Origin: Fischerella sp. PCC 9605
GTDB lineage: Bacteria; Cyanobacteriota; Cyanobacteriia; Cyanobacteriales; Nostocaceae
Assembly (NCBI RefSeq): GCF_000517105.1
Contig: NZ_KI912149.1
Span: forward strand, 322,712-386,711
Length of the DNA stretch: 64,000 nucleotides
Direction of reading: 5' to 3'
Shown here: one piece after another, positions 45,303 to 54,203 of the stretch
How positions within the stretch are numbered: the stretch's first letter is position 1
Layout: each line of letters starts with the position of its first letter
Notes under the pieces: model-generated
The model's database searches: none
What the model saw: the letters and a program-made list of their open reading frames with translations, nothing else
What the model was told of the DNA's origin: nothing
Position numbers and translations under genes: made by a program

Positions 45303-45470
45303 ATAATAGTTGTTAGTTGGTGGTTATTTTTTAACCACTAACCACTAACTACTAACCAATGTAGAGACGTGCCATGGCACGTCTCTACAACAACTAACCA
45401 CTCACCACTAACAACTAACCACTAACTACTAACTACTTACCACTAACCACTAACAGCCATCACGCAAAAT
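45303..45470. repeat. Tandem ACTAACC repeats around a perfect palindrome
   Basis: Short ACTAACC/ACTAACT units fill 45310-45460. At 45360-45389 a perfect 30-bp palindrome has the half-site TGTAGAGACGTGCCA. A diverged copy (GTAGAGACGCGCC/GTGGCGCATCT) lies near 63928. Confidence 0.75.
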
Positions 45471-46235
45471 ATGTTTACTGACGCTGACTTACCTAATGCC
45501 TTGATTGTGGGTGCTAGCCAAGGTATTGGACTGGGATTTGTGAAAAAATTGCTGGAATTGGAGAGTATTGCTAGGGTTTATGCAACCTATCGCCGACGGG
45601 AGTCTGCTTCTGAGTTAATTGCACTGTTAGATGAATATCCAAAGAGACTATTTTGTCTGCCAATGGATATTACAGATGAAGTGCAAATTTCAGAAGATGT
45701 AGAACTCTTGCGTGGAGAGATAGACAGACTGCATTTAGTTATTAACTGTGTTGGGATTCTGCATGAGGGGACGCTGCAACCAGAAAAAAGCTTGAGGCAA
45801 ATTAATCCTGAGAATTTAATGCGCTATTTTCAGGTGAATAGTATCGGTGCAGTGCTGCTTGCCAAACACCTGTTACCGTTATTTCGTCATAGCGATCGCA
45901 GTATATTTGCCAGTATTTCTGCCAAGATAGGAAGTATTGGTGATAATCAACTAGGTGGATGGTATGGTTATCGTGCTTCCAAAGCCGCGTTGAATATGTT
46001 GATGCGAAATGTGGCAATTGAATACGCTAGAACCAGCCCTAAAACTGTAGTTGTAACATTGCATCCTGGTACTACTGACACACGTCTTTCCCAACCTTTT
46101 CAAAAGAACGTACCCCCAGAAAAATTATTTTCAGTAGAACGTACCGTTAATCAATTGCTTGCAGTCTTAGAAAAGCTACAGATAGAGGATAGTGGGCAAT
46201 TTTTCTCTTGGGATGGTAGCTGCTTACCTTGGTGA
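45471..46235 (+). CDS. Short-chain dehydrogenase/reductase (C-factor-like)
   Basis: This 254-residue SDR has the cofactor loop VGASQGIGLGFVKKLL and strand end LPMDITD, then the VINCVGILHEGTL strand and the catalytic Tyr-Lys in WYGYRASKAALNM. A Ser precedes it in SISAKIGS. The FGQWFSWDG-type end resembles the C-factor (CsgA) group. The substrate is unknown. The gene follows bciB on the same strand, separated by the tandem-repeat block. Confidence 0.9.
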   Translation: MFTDADLPNALIVGASQGIGLGFVKKLLELESIARVYATYRRRESASELIALLDEYPKRLFCLPMDITDEVQISEDVELLRGEIDRLHLVINCVGILHEGTLQPEKSLRQINPENLMRYFQVNSIGAVLLAKHLLPLFRHSDRSIFASISAKIGSIGDNQLGGWYGYRASKAALNMLMRNVAIEYARTSPKTVVVTLHPGTTDTRLSQPFQKNVPPEKLFSVERTVNQLLAVLEKLQIEDSGQFFSWDGSCLPW

Positions 46236-46600
46236 TTTTTACAACTATTTTAGGTTTTAAATTACTTAAGTTACTAACTAGTGGTGTAAGATACAGATTC
46301 TCGTTGACTACCAGCATCAAGCTATAAAAAGTACTCCCGATAGTAACCTTAAATCTCTCTAGAGGTAAGTATTTTTTGGAAACGAAAACCTTTAATATAA
46401 TTTTATATTTGTTTCCGGTTCAGAAACATTTCCTCATTTTTGGCTAAAGCTGTCAATTTTAATACAATCTTGTTTCTAACCTTCATAGAAATCATGTGGG
46501 AATTAGCAAACACTTAAGATTGTGATGATGAATATTTAATTTTTGGCTTAACTAGCTTATTTACATATTATTTACATATCTGTGATTTTGAAAAATTAAA
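46236..46600. other. Gap without a recognised gene
   Basis: This 365-bp stretch is AT-rich. A GTTTCCGGTTCAGAAAC palindrome-like sequence lies near 46410. Nothing else was seen. Confidence 0.35.
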
Positions 46601-47257
46601 ATGTCTCTTTACTTAAAAATTAAAGATGCTGCCAGAGCCAAATCTATGTCTACCCCGGTAAAGGTATCGAAGAATTCAACAAGTAATTTCACAAAAGTTT
46701 TAGCAGATACTAGCAAAGAAGAAGAACTCATGCATGAAGTTCTTCTAATAATTGAAAATTTAGCATACAGAGAAGAAGCTACAGTAAAACTTATCTTTGA
46801 TCGTCTTTATGATATAGGTTCTCTTAACCTCATCAACCAAAAGTTTCGCTCTCGTGCTGTCAAGAAAGTACTAAAACTAATAGCCAGGATGTCCAAACCA
46901 GCATTTAGAATTTTTGCTTGGCACTGGTTTAAAAAAAATAGTCCTCAATTGATTACTAACTGGTTACGCCAGCAAGTTAGTTTCAAAAATCAAGTTACAC
47001 CAACCTCGAAAATAATTATTGAAAGACAAGTTCCTCAATTAAATAGTTTTTCAGAACTAGAACACCAAAATAAAGAAATTCAATTTCTTCGCTCACAGGT
47101 CAAAATACTAGCCACTATTTTGATAGGGGTAGTTGCTTTTTTTGGTGGTAGCTTGATCTGGCTAGGTCAGAGTATAACAACGAGGCGATCGCAACTGCAA
47201 AATGTAGAACAATTACCTCAAGTCACAATCCAAGAAGCTAGCGTTGATAGACACTAG
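46601..47257 (+). CDS. Hypothetical protein with one C-terminal membrane segment
   Basis: This 218-residue frame begins MSLYLKIKDAARAKSMS. Residues about 45-135 form a basic helical region. A short coiled coil (SELEHQNKEIQFLRSQVK) precedes a membrane segment ILATILIGVVAFFGGSLIWL near residues 168-187. The basic part should face the cytosol. I recognise no family. It is followed by a decayed region. Confidence 0.6.
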   Translation: MSLYLKIKDAARAKSMSTPVKVSKNSTSNFTKVLADTSKEEELMHEVLLIIENLAYREEATVKLIFDRLYDIGSLNLINQKFRSRAVKKVLKLIARMSKPAFRIFAWHWFKKNSPQLITNWLRQQVSFKNQVTPTSKIIIERQVPQLNSFSELEHQNKEIQFLRSQVKILATILIGVVAFFGGSLIWLGQSITTRRSQLQNVEQLPQVTIQEASVDRH

Positions 47258-47724
47258 CGCTCTTTCATCACTCTCATGAGAGAATAACAGGATAAAGTGT
47301 CGTAAACTCTTTGCTGGACTATGTTTGGGGGAAGAGAGCCTGCGAAAACGATAAAATTTGTGGATGATTACTGTGAATGGTACTCCTGGCTGGGGCAGAC
47401 TTTGAAAAAGTAGAAAACAACAGCAACAAACGACCCAAGTATCGGCTCGACGACACTGGACAAGCGATCGCGATTTGCGATGGTCGAGAGCAAGTATTTG
47501 AGCAATGGTTGAAGCGGGATATTGAGACAGTCTTGAAGTCTGACGTGCCTCTTTTCCCTACTGCTCAAGTTCTTTTTTACAAGACTTGGAAGCTTTTTCT
47601 CCGTACAGATCTATTTTTTAGCGATCGCTCGTGTCAAAGAAGCACTTGCTTCAGGTTGGTGCTCAAACCCCGCTGGGTTGTTCAGTGCGATTCATTTTTG
47701 GTAGGAACCTCTAGAAACTAACGC
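47258..47724. other. Region with decayed coding fragments
   Basis: Protein-like but broken stretches lie here. One (about 47395-47560) reads RPKYRLDDTGQAIAICDGRE. A second (near 47620-47690) reads VKEALASGWCSNPAGLFSAI, similar in style to small replication or phage-associated proteins. No intact gene is present. Confidence 0.4.
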
Positions 47725-47833
47725 TTGCAAGTGCTGTACTGGCTCAAACAGGAGAATGCACCAACGATTAGTGCGATCGCTAGCCGCGATCGCCAAACAT
47801 CGCAACACGGTGCAAACCTGGTTATTGAAATAG
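47725..47833 (+). pseudogene. IS630-type transposase N-terminal fragment
   Basis: The frame reads LQVLYWLKQENAPTISAIAS and, after a one-base shift, AIAKHRNTVQTWLLK followed by a stop. YWLK...TVQTW is the helix-turn-helix of IS630-type transposases. The rest of the element, including the DDE domain, is missing. Confidence 0.6.
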
Positions 47834-47852
47834 GGAAATAACCGAGTGTTAA

Positions 47853-50800
47853 CTATACTCCGCTCCCAGTAGTATTTGCTACTATCAAATTTGGAATGTC
47901 AGTTTGAGAGTTAAATATCAAATTAACAAAACTATCTACAGTATTACCAAAATTGATTTCTTCAATCGTTTCTCCTACGCCCAATTCAATGGTAAATTGT
48001 TCGTCTATAGGTGCAGTTTGAAATGAACCATCGGGAACTACTTCGCGAACCGTATAAGTACCTGCTGCTAAGTTGGTAAATAAATATTGACCATTTTCGT
48101 CAGTTACTTGAGAGGGTTCGCCGTCATCTAATACACCATTCTCATTAAGGTCTAGATAAATACTAACTCCTTCTAATCCTGGTTCTAGTAAACTTTGTGA
48201 GTCACCGCCACCTACCGTATTGTTAAGACCGGCGAAGACATCTAGAAGTTCATCTGTGGAGGTAAAAATTTCTGCATCGGGGTCGATAATTTGCAGATCT
48301 TCTAAAGAAGCACTCTCGCCAGCTCCAAAAGCAGAGAGATTTACGCCAAGATTATTTAAGCGTTCGACTTCATCATCAAAAGTACCACCAATCTCATTTT
48401 CTCCATCAGAAAGAAAAATCAAATTACCGTTTCCAGGTTCTGTTCCCAAAGAGTTAAAAAATGCTTCAGAAGTTTGCAAGGCTCTCTCGAAATTAGTGGA
48501 GGTAATAGAAACAAGAGAACTCAAGACATCTTCTACATCTGGAGTTCCATTACCGTCAGTATCAGCATTAGGAGTAGTTGTTATCTGAATACCATCAGCT
48601 TGTAAATCCAAGTCTTTCTGAGATGCGCTACCTGAAAAAGAAATGATTCCTACATTTACTTTATCTCCTAAACCTTGCTCGATTAGCCTTTGGTTAAGAG
48701 CGATAAAACCAGCTATTTCGGCATCAAGAATTGTATCGGTGAATACATCTGCGTTAACGTTTCCAACTGATGTTCCTTGAAAACTTTCTTGAGTAGTACT
48801 ACGAGACACGTCAATCACAAACAAGACATCGGGATTTTCTCCCTGTACTAACTCTGTATCGCGGACACCATTACCATTTAAGTCGTTAAACTTTATACCC
48901 TGAATGGAAGCAGTCCCCGTACCGATGCCGCCATCTCCAGAATCGATAATTGCTACTCCATTAGCAGTAGGGTCTGTTTCCGACCTTTCTAGGAATGCAG
49001 GATCGCGGGTAACGGCAAAATCAAAAGCTGCCGATTCAAAGGCATAGGTTCCTGGTTCGTATCCCGCCTCTAGAGCTGCCGCATCTCCTATAGCTTTTAA
49101 TGCTGGACTAAGATCGGCGTAGGTGTAGGGTTCTTCGGGGAAGTTAGGATTGTAAAAAGTATTGGGGTTTTGTCCTGACTCGTAGGTAAACAAAGATTCA
49201 TCAATGCTAGAGACACGATAGTCATCGCGATATTCACCATAGAGGCGATCGAATTCTAGAGGACGGGGTAAGACAGTGCCGTCGCGCAGGGCAACATCAT
49301 TGTCGGGGTTGCCATCGAGATTGCCTAACAATCCTGTAATCTGTCCTTGCTTTTCATCACCGAGATAAACATCGACTATGCTTATCGTTCCCGGTCGTGT
49401 ATAATTGACAACTAACTGGTCGTCTCCGTCATTGACTACGCCATCTTCGCCAGCATAGACGATGGTATATCTACCACTACCACTTCTGTAAATCCGACTG
49501 TTGCCAACCTCAATACTGGCTCCGCTGGGGATACTCACCGCTTCACCATCAATAGTGACCGCAGCCTCTCCCCCGGAAATAAATCTGGTTACTTGAGGAA
49601 TGCCGCCCTCTTCGACGGGATTGCCCTCTGCATCGACAAATTCAATTCCTTCGGAATCGATAACTACATTCTGCCCGTCAACCTCAGTAGCGACAGCAGA
49701 AGCGACAGTAACATTGTCATCGATTTGCACGTAGCGGACTTGAACGTTAAAGTCGCCGTCGAGAGATTCGACTAAGGTAAACTCTCCAGCTCCCTGAAAG
49801 TCGTAACCAACACCATCAAAGGTGGTTAAATGGGGTTCTCCTTTAGAACGAGCTAGATTGTCGGGAGCAAAAGGAATTAGACCAGCAATAATTGGAAATA
49901 CTGGACTTTCGCCAGGGGCAGAAGGAATCCCAGGAGCAGGAGGAATTAGATCGCTAAAGATATCCGTAATAGCATTGCCGATTTTACGAAATGGGTCTTG
50001 TGCTTCAAGCACTCGACTTACTACTCCGCCAAAGACACTGGCAGCAGATTCGGCAAAAATACCTATTTCGCTGTACGCTAATATTATATCAGTTGATAAA
50101 GGGCTAATAGAAGTACCTGAGCCAAACCCAATTGTCCCAAATATTGATCCACGTAATAAACTTTCCAGGTCACTTAAACTATTAAGATTCTCAAAATCTC
50201 CAGTTAGCTCGGCTTCTACAATAGTTCCTATCAGACTTCCAGACAAATCAAGCCCATATGCAGTAAGAGCAATTGCTGAACCTTGAATAACTCCAAATGT
50301 ACTATCACTGACTTCTCTACCTATTGTTGTAGAAATATTTCTAGCAACAGCTCTACCTAGTAAACTCCCTGCCGTTCCTACCCCAGGTCCAAATAATCCT
50401 ATAACAGCACCTTTGAAAGCAGCACCTATAACTTGTCCTACGGTCACTCTTTCTCCACGAGCAAGAGAATCAACTACACTAAATGCAACTTCAGAACCAG
50501 CTCCGATTAATGGTAAAAGCACAACTGCCGGGATTTCTCCTGAAGGATCGATATAGTTAACCGGACTATTAAACGTATACCGATACAGGTTAGTATCTCC
50601 CCCTGCCAAACCAATCGGATCGGGGGAAGTAAAACGCCCTAAAAGGCTGTCGTAATACCTCGCCCGCATAAAATCGAGTCCGTTGGGTTCTTCCGTCACC
50701 CCAAACTCGCCTACAAACTCAAACGGGTTCGCAATCACCTCCGTTTTTTGTACTTCTTGACCAAAAGGTGCATAGGCGTACTGATTAAGAGTTTGACCTT

Positions 50801-53600
50801 CTGAATCAGTTAGGCTGACGGTAGACCCAAGATCGTTAAAGTCATAGAAAGCAGTAGCGTTACTTTCATCAGTACGGCTTTCCAAACCCAAACCGTGAGC
50901 GTAGTTGGCAACTAAATTACCTTCCTCATCGTATTCTCCAACAACGTCCCCCAAACCAAAGGGATCGATGAGGTATTCAGTGCGATCGCCATCATAAATT
51001 GTGGCAATTCGGTTTCCGAGCGCATCGTATTCATACTCGGTTTCTACCCCATTCGGTTCGACTACTTTAACCAGAAGATTTTCGCTATTGTATTCGTAAG
51101 TCGTAACCTCGTTGCCTTCGGTTTTAGAAATTAAATTGCCGTCGGCATCATAATCGTAAACTACATCTCCCGCAGTTTCGTATTGGTTGAGATTGTTAGT
51201 ATTGTATTCTGTCGTTTCGCCATTATTTACAGTTTGAATGCGGTTGCCCGCAGCATCGTAAGTATAGCTCAGGTTTTGGTCAGGAATTTCGGGATTGGTC
51301 GAGTCAAATACTGCCCCAGTCAACTGACTAGTAGCATCATAAGTGTAAGTCCAATCCCCATCGAGAGTGCTGACTCCTACCTGCCGTCCTAATTTGTCGT
51401 AACTGTAGTCAAAGCGAGAGTTAATCGATTCATCCGGCGCGTAGTTGACCAAACTAGTTAATTGACTAGCAGGGTCATAGGCATAAGTCGTATAAGTGCC
51501 ATTTCCTTTGTCTTCTCTGACTAAGCGACCAACATCGTCGTAAGTATAGCTAACTATTAGATTATCTTCTCCATCGGTCAAACTAGCCAATCGACCGGCA
51601 TCATCGTAAGTGTAGTTAACTGTATTGCCATTATTATCACTAATGCTAGTGCGGCGGCTGCCAGCATCGTAAGTGTAGGTTAAACAGCGTCCATTGGCAT
51701 CGGTAATTTGAGTCAGGCGATCGCTGTCATCGTATTCAAAAGTAGTAGTACCGCTATTACTATCAATGGCTGAAGTTAAATTGCCTCTGCTGTCGTAGGT
51801 ATATTCCAGAAGCGTCCCGTCGGCATTTTCCTGTTGCAGAAGTTGACCTCGTGGGTTATATCTATAGGTAATCTCTTCACCGCGACGATTGAGCGAGCAA
51901 ACGACATTTCCTTTTTCGTCGTAGCTAAAACTTTCGCTGCTGCCGTCAGCATACTCAATCTGTACCAAGTTACCCAATTCGTCGTAATCGTAAGAGATAG
52001 CATTGCCGCGAGGATCGGTAACGCTCTCTAATAGCTCAAAATTGGGTTCGTAGGTAAACTCCGTTCTTTGTCCTAAAGCATTAATCTGACTGAGAAGATT
52101 GCCTTGGTCATCGTAAGTAGAAGTGAGAGTGCTATTATCGGGAGCAGTTATTCTGATTGGATTGCCCAATGTATCGTAACTAACGCTGAAAGTGCGACCT
52201 AAAGCATCTTGTATTTGGCTCACTTGACCGCGAGAGTTTAGGGAGATTTCTGTAGTTGCCCCGCTAGCATTAGTAATTGTTACACCGCCGTTATCGTCGT
52301 AGCTATAGGTAATGCTTTCCGCGCCTGCGTTAAAACTTTCTTCGATTAACCGACCGCGTTCGTCATATTCAAAAGTCGCTTGCGTACCGTTACTATTGGT
52401 AACAGAGGTGAGCGCAAAATTGTCATCGTAGGTGAAGCTAATCTCATTTCCAGGAGTAGTAACGCTGAGTAACAGTTCTCCTGTTTCATCATAGCTGTAG
52501 CTATTAGTACGCCCTGTAGAGTCGGTAACGCTGGTAATGCGATCGCCGCTATAGGTAAAGGTGAGATTCTCTCCATTATCGAAAAGTAAGCTACTTAACT
52601 GACCATTGCTATACTCGGCACTAATTCGATTACCATTAGGATCTTCGATGTAATCCAGACTACCATTCTGACGAAAGACGGTTACAATTCCATTCTGTTC
52701 TTCTAAGCGATAACTTTCACCTTCAAGGGTGAGAGTACCATAGTCACCAGTTGCAGGTGAATAACTACCGTCTTCCTGTAGGGTGAAAAATCTCAGCGTT
52801 CCAGCAACTTCGATAGAAACATTGCCGTCTTCATCGGCGATCGCCTCAAGATCGCCAATAAAAAAGCGACCGCGACCGAAAGAACCCAAGCTGTAACGTT
52901 GAGCCAAAGCCTGATAGTCGCTAGCTTGTTGAAACTCAAACCCTACTAAGCGATTGGCATCGGCAACATATTCTCCCAACTCGGAAAGATAATTAGCGTT
53001 ATCGACCAAAACCTCTTGATAGTCACCTGCCGTAGTGCCAATAGAAGCAGTGAAGTTGTCGTAGATAACATTCCAGGCTTCGTCGGTTAAGTAATTGGGT
53101 TTTAAATCTTCCCGAAACTCTTCCCAGTTAATCGTTTCATCGGGATCGATCCTGCTAACGGTAAAATTGAGCGCCTCATCATTTGTACCGTCGGGCATAA
53201 ACTCTACGGTAAAGCTACTTCTCGCCCCAGGAGCTAATACTCCAGCTTGACCCTCGTAATCGATCGCTAGGAATTGAATCTGACTTTCGGTAAATTCTTC
53301 CTGGTCATTGGGACGCAACAACGCTCCCGTTGCTTCTAAATTTAATAGAGGGGCGATCGCTTCAGTATCGCCAGTATTGCGATAGTTTACGGTAACTTCG
53401 TCCGTACCATCGGCAATAATGCTGCTAGGAGAGGAAATAGATATTTCAATCGAACCGACCGTACCGATGATTGCCCTTGGTGTGTCGGGTGTGACTGGCG
53501 TAGTGGGCATATTTGGCGTATCGGAACCAGGATCTTCTTCACCTGGTACAAGAGGGTTTTCTACTGTGCTTGGAACAGCGTTACCTAATGTTCTTGCCAT
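47853..53600 (-). CDS. Giant RHS-repeat protein with VWD and VWA domains
   Basis: The true start is the ATG at 53600, preceded by GGAGG; the GTG four codons earlier lies on that site. The 1,915 residues begin with a Pro/Thr-rich head. YD repeats at about 320-985 (YDERGRLIEE-type) end in an RHS core, RARYYDSLLGRFTSPDPIGL. A Gly-rich hydrophobic region (1020-1200) follows. A von Willebrand D domain lies near 1255-1420 (KGEPHLTTFDGVGYDF). The tail is an SdrD-B domain split by a VWA domain with MIDAS FVIDVSRSTT. There is no signal peptide, so type I-like or other export is inferred. No toxin domain or immunity gene was recognised. Confidence 0.88.
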   Translation of the reverse strand: MARTLGNAVPSTVENPLVPGEEDPGSDTPNMPTTPVTPDTPRAIIGTVGSIEISISSPSSIIADGTDEVTVNYRNTGDTEAIAPLLNLEATGALLRPNDQEEFTESQIQFLAIDYEGQAGVLAPGARSSFTVEFMPDGTNDEALNFTVSRIDPDETINWEEFREDLKPNYLTDEAWNVIYDNFTASIGTTAGDYQEVLVDNANYLSELGEYVADANRLVGFEFQQASDYQALAQRYSLGSFGRGRFFIGDLEAIADEDGNVSIEVAGTLRFFTLQEDGSYSPATGDYGTLTLEGESYRLEEQNGIVTVFRQNGSLDYIEDPNGNRISAEYSNGQLSSLLFDNGENLTFTYSGDRITSVTDSTGRTNSYSYDETGELLLSVTTPGNEISFTYDDNFALTSVTNSNGTQATFEYDERGRLIEESFNAGAESITYSYDDNGGVTITNASGATTEISLNSRGQVSQIQDALGRTFSVSYDTLGNPIRITAPDNSTLTSTYDDQGNLLSQINALGQRTEFTYEPNFELLESVTDPRGNAISYDYDELGNLVQIEYADGSSESFSYDEKGNVVCSLNRRGEEITYRYNPRGQLLQQENADGTLLEYTYDSRGNLTSAIDSNSGTTTFEYDDSDRLTQITDANGRCLTYTYDAGSRRTSISDNNGNTVNYTYDDAGRLASLTDGEDNLIVSYTYDDVGRLVREDKGNGTYTTYAYDPASQLTSLVNYAPDESINSRFDYSYDKLGRQVGVSTLDGDWTYTYDATSQLTGAVFDSTNPEIPDQNLSYTYDAAGNRIQTVNNGETTEYNTNNLNQYETAGDVVYDYDADGNLISKTEGNEVTTYEYNSENLLVKVVEPNGVETEYEYDALGNRIATIYDGDRTEYLIDPFGLGDVVGEYDEEGNLVANYAHGLGLESRTDESNATAFYDFNDLGSTVSLTDSEGQTLNQYAYAPFGQEVQKTEVIANPFEFVGEFGVTEEPNGLDFMRARYYDSLLGRFTSPDPIGLAGGDTNLYRYTFNSPVNYIDPSGEIPAVVLLPLIGAGSEVAFSVVDSLARGERVTVGQVIGAAFKGAVIGLFGPGVGTAGSLLGRAVARNISTTIGREVSDSTFGVIQGSAIALTAYGLDLSGSLIGTIVEAELTGDFENLNSLSDLESLLRGSIFGTIGFGSGTSISPLSTDIILAYSEIGIFAESAASVFGGVVSRVLEAQDPFRKIGNAITDIFSDLIPPAPGIPSAPGESPVFPIIAGLIPFAPDNLARSKGEPHLTTFDGVGYDFQGAGEFTLVESLDGDFNVQVRYVQIDDNVTVASAVATEVDGQNVVIDSEGIEFVDAEGNPVEEGGIPQVTRFISGGEAAVTIDGEAVSIPSGASIEVGNSRIYRSGSGRYTIVYAGEDGVVNDGDDQLVVNYTRPGTISIVDVYLGDEKQGQITGLLGNLDGNPDNDVALRDGTVLPRPLEFDRLYGEYRDDYRVSSIDESLFTYESGQNPNTFYNPNFPEEPYTYADLSPALKAIGDAAALEAGYEPGTYAFESAAFDFAVTRDPAFLERSETDPTANGVAIIDSGDGGIGTGTASIQGIKFNDLNGNGVRDTELVQGENPDVLFVIDVSRSTTQESFQGTSVGNVNADVFTDTILDAEIAGFIALNQRLIEQGLGDKVNVGIISFSGSASQKDLDLQADGIQITTTPNADTDGNGTPDVEDVLSSLVSITSTNFERALQTSEAFFNSLGTEPGNGNLIFLSDGENEIGGTFDDEVERLNNLGVNLSAFGAGESASLEDLQIIDPDAEIFTSTDELLDVFAGLNNTVGGGDSQSLLEPGLEGVSIYLDLNENGVLDDGEPSQVTDENGQYLFTNLAAGTYTVREVVPDGSFQTAPIDEQFTIELGVGETIEEINFGNTVDSFVNLIFNSQTDIPNLIVANTTGSGV

Positions 53601-54056
53601 ATTTGCCTCCACAAACGGGTTATTTATGGTTTATCTTTTCGTCCATTGCAACAGCCATCAGGCTTCTTCAACAAGTGTGTGGAGATATACGCTTATTGGG
53701 AACTGTTGGTGGCGATACAATACATGCTCATTGGGAGCGGATAAACCTGGAGCTATGCGCTTCATTAATCCTCTCCAAAACAGGACAAACCTTCACCAGT
53801 TACTGGTTAAGCCAACAGGTTTTTGGGTAAGGGTCGTCAAAAGGCGCGGTTTTTCTCGCTGGATATTGAGATAGGTGGTGGCTACGGGCACATAAGTTTG
53901 GAGTAGCGATCGCTCCTCAATAACAGCACCGGGAATGGAACAAACAAAACCGCACCTGCCGTATCATCGTTGGCCTCTACTTCTATAGATAAAAGCCAAA
54001 CATTGTCGAAGAAATGGTGACGGATACAAATGTAGCCATTACAACAGAACATATTC
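53601..54056. other. Gap with a decayed minus-strand coding fragment
   Basis: On the minus strand, about 53960 to 53793 reads IPGAVIEERSLLQTYVPVAT, then TYLNIQREKPRLLTTLTQKP and a stop. It looks like the tail of a lost gene of unknown family. Nothing else was recognised. Confidence 0.3.
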
Positions 54057-54163
54057 ATACTAGGTTGCAGTCAAAGATAGTACTTCCCTCACCCCCCTCT
54101 CCCAATTTGGGAGAGGGGAGGGGGAGAGGGCACGAATTGCTATATCTGAACACAACTTGGTAT
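54057..54163 (+). mobile_element. MITE-like repeat, copy 3
   Basis: This 107-bp copy begins ATACTAGGTTG and ends CAACTTGGTAT, with the shared CACGAATTGCTATATCTGAA segment. The flanks do not show a clear direct repeat. It lies just behind the alpha-glucosidase gene. Confidence 0.7.
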
Positions 54164-54203
54164 CACTCAGCCAAAGAAGTTCTCATTAAAAGGCAAGATA
54201 CCC

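Noticed and set aside
47377-47721. An intact 114-residue gene
   Set aside because: Parts read as protein-like in different frames with no ribosome binding site. It is better explained as decayed coding DNA.
47853-53600. Polymorphic toxin (RHS toxin with immunity gene)
   Set aside because: The region after the RHS core is Gly-rich and hydrophobic and shows no toxin motif. No small immunity gene follows; decayed fragments do.
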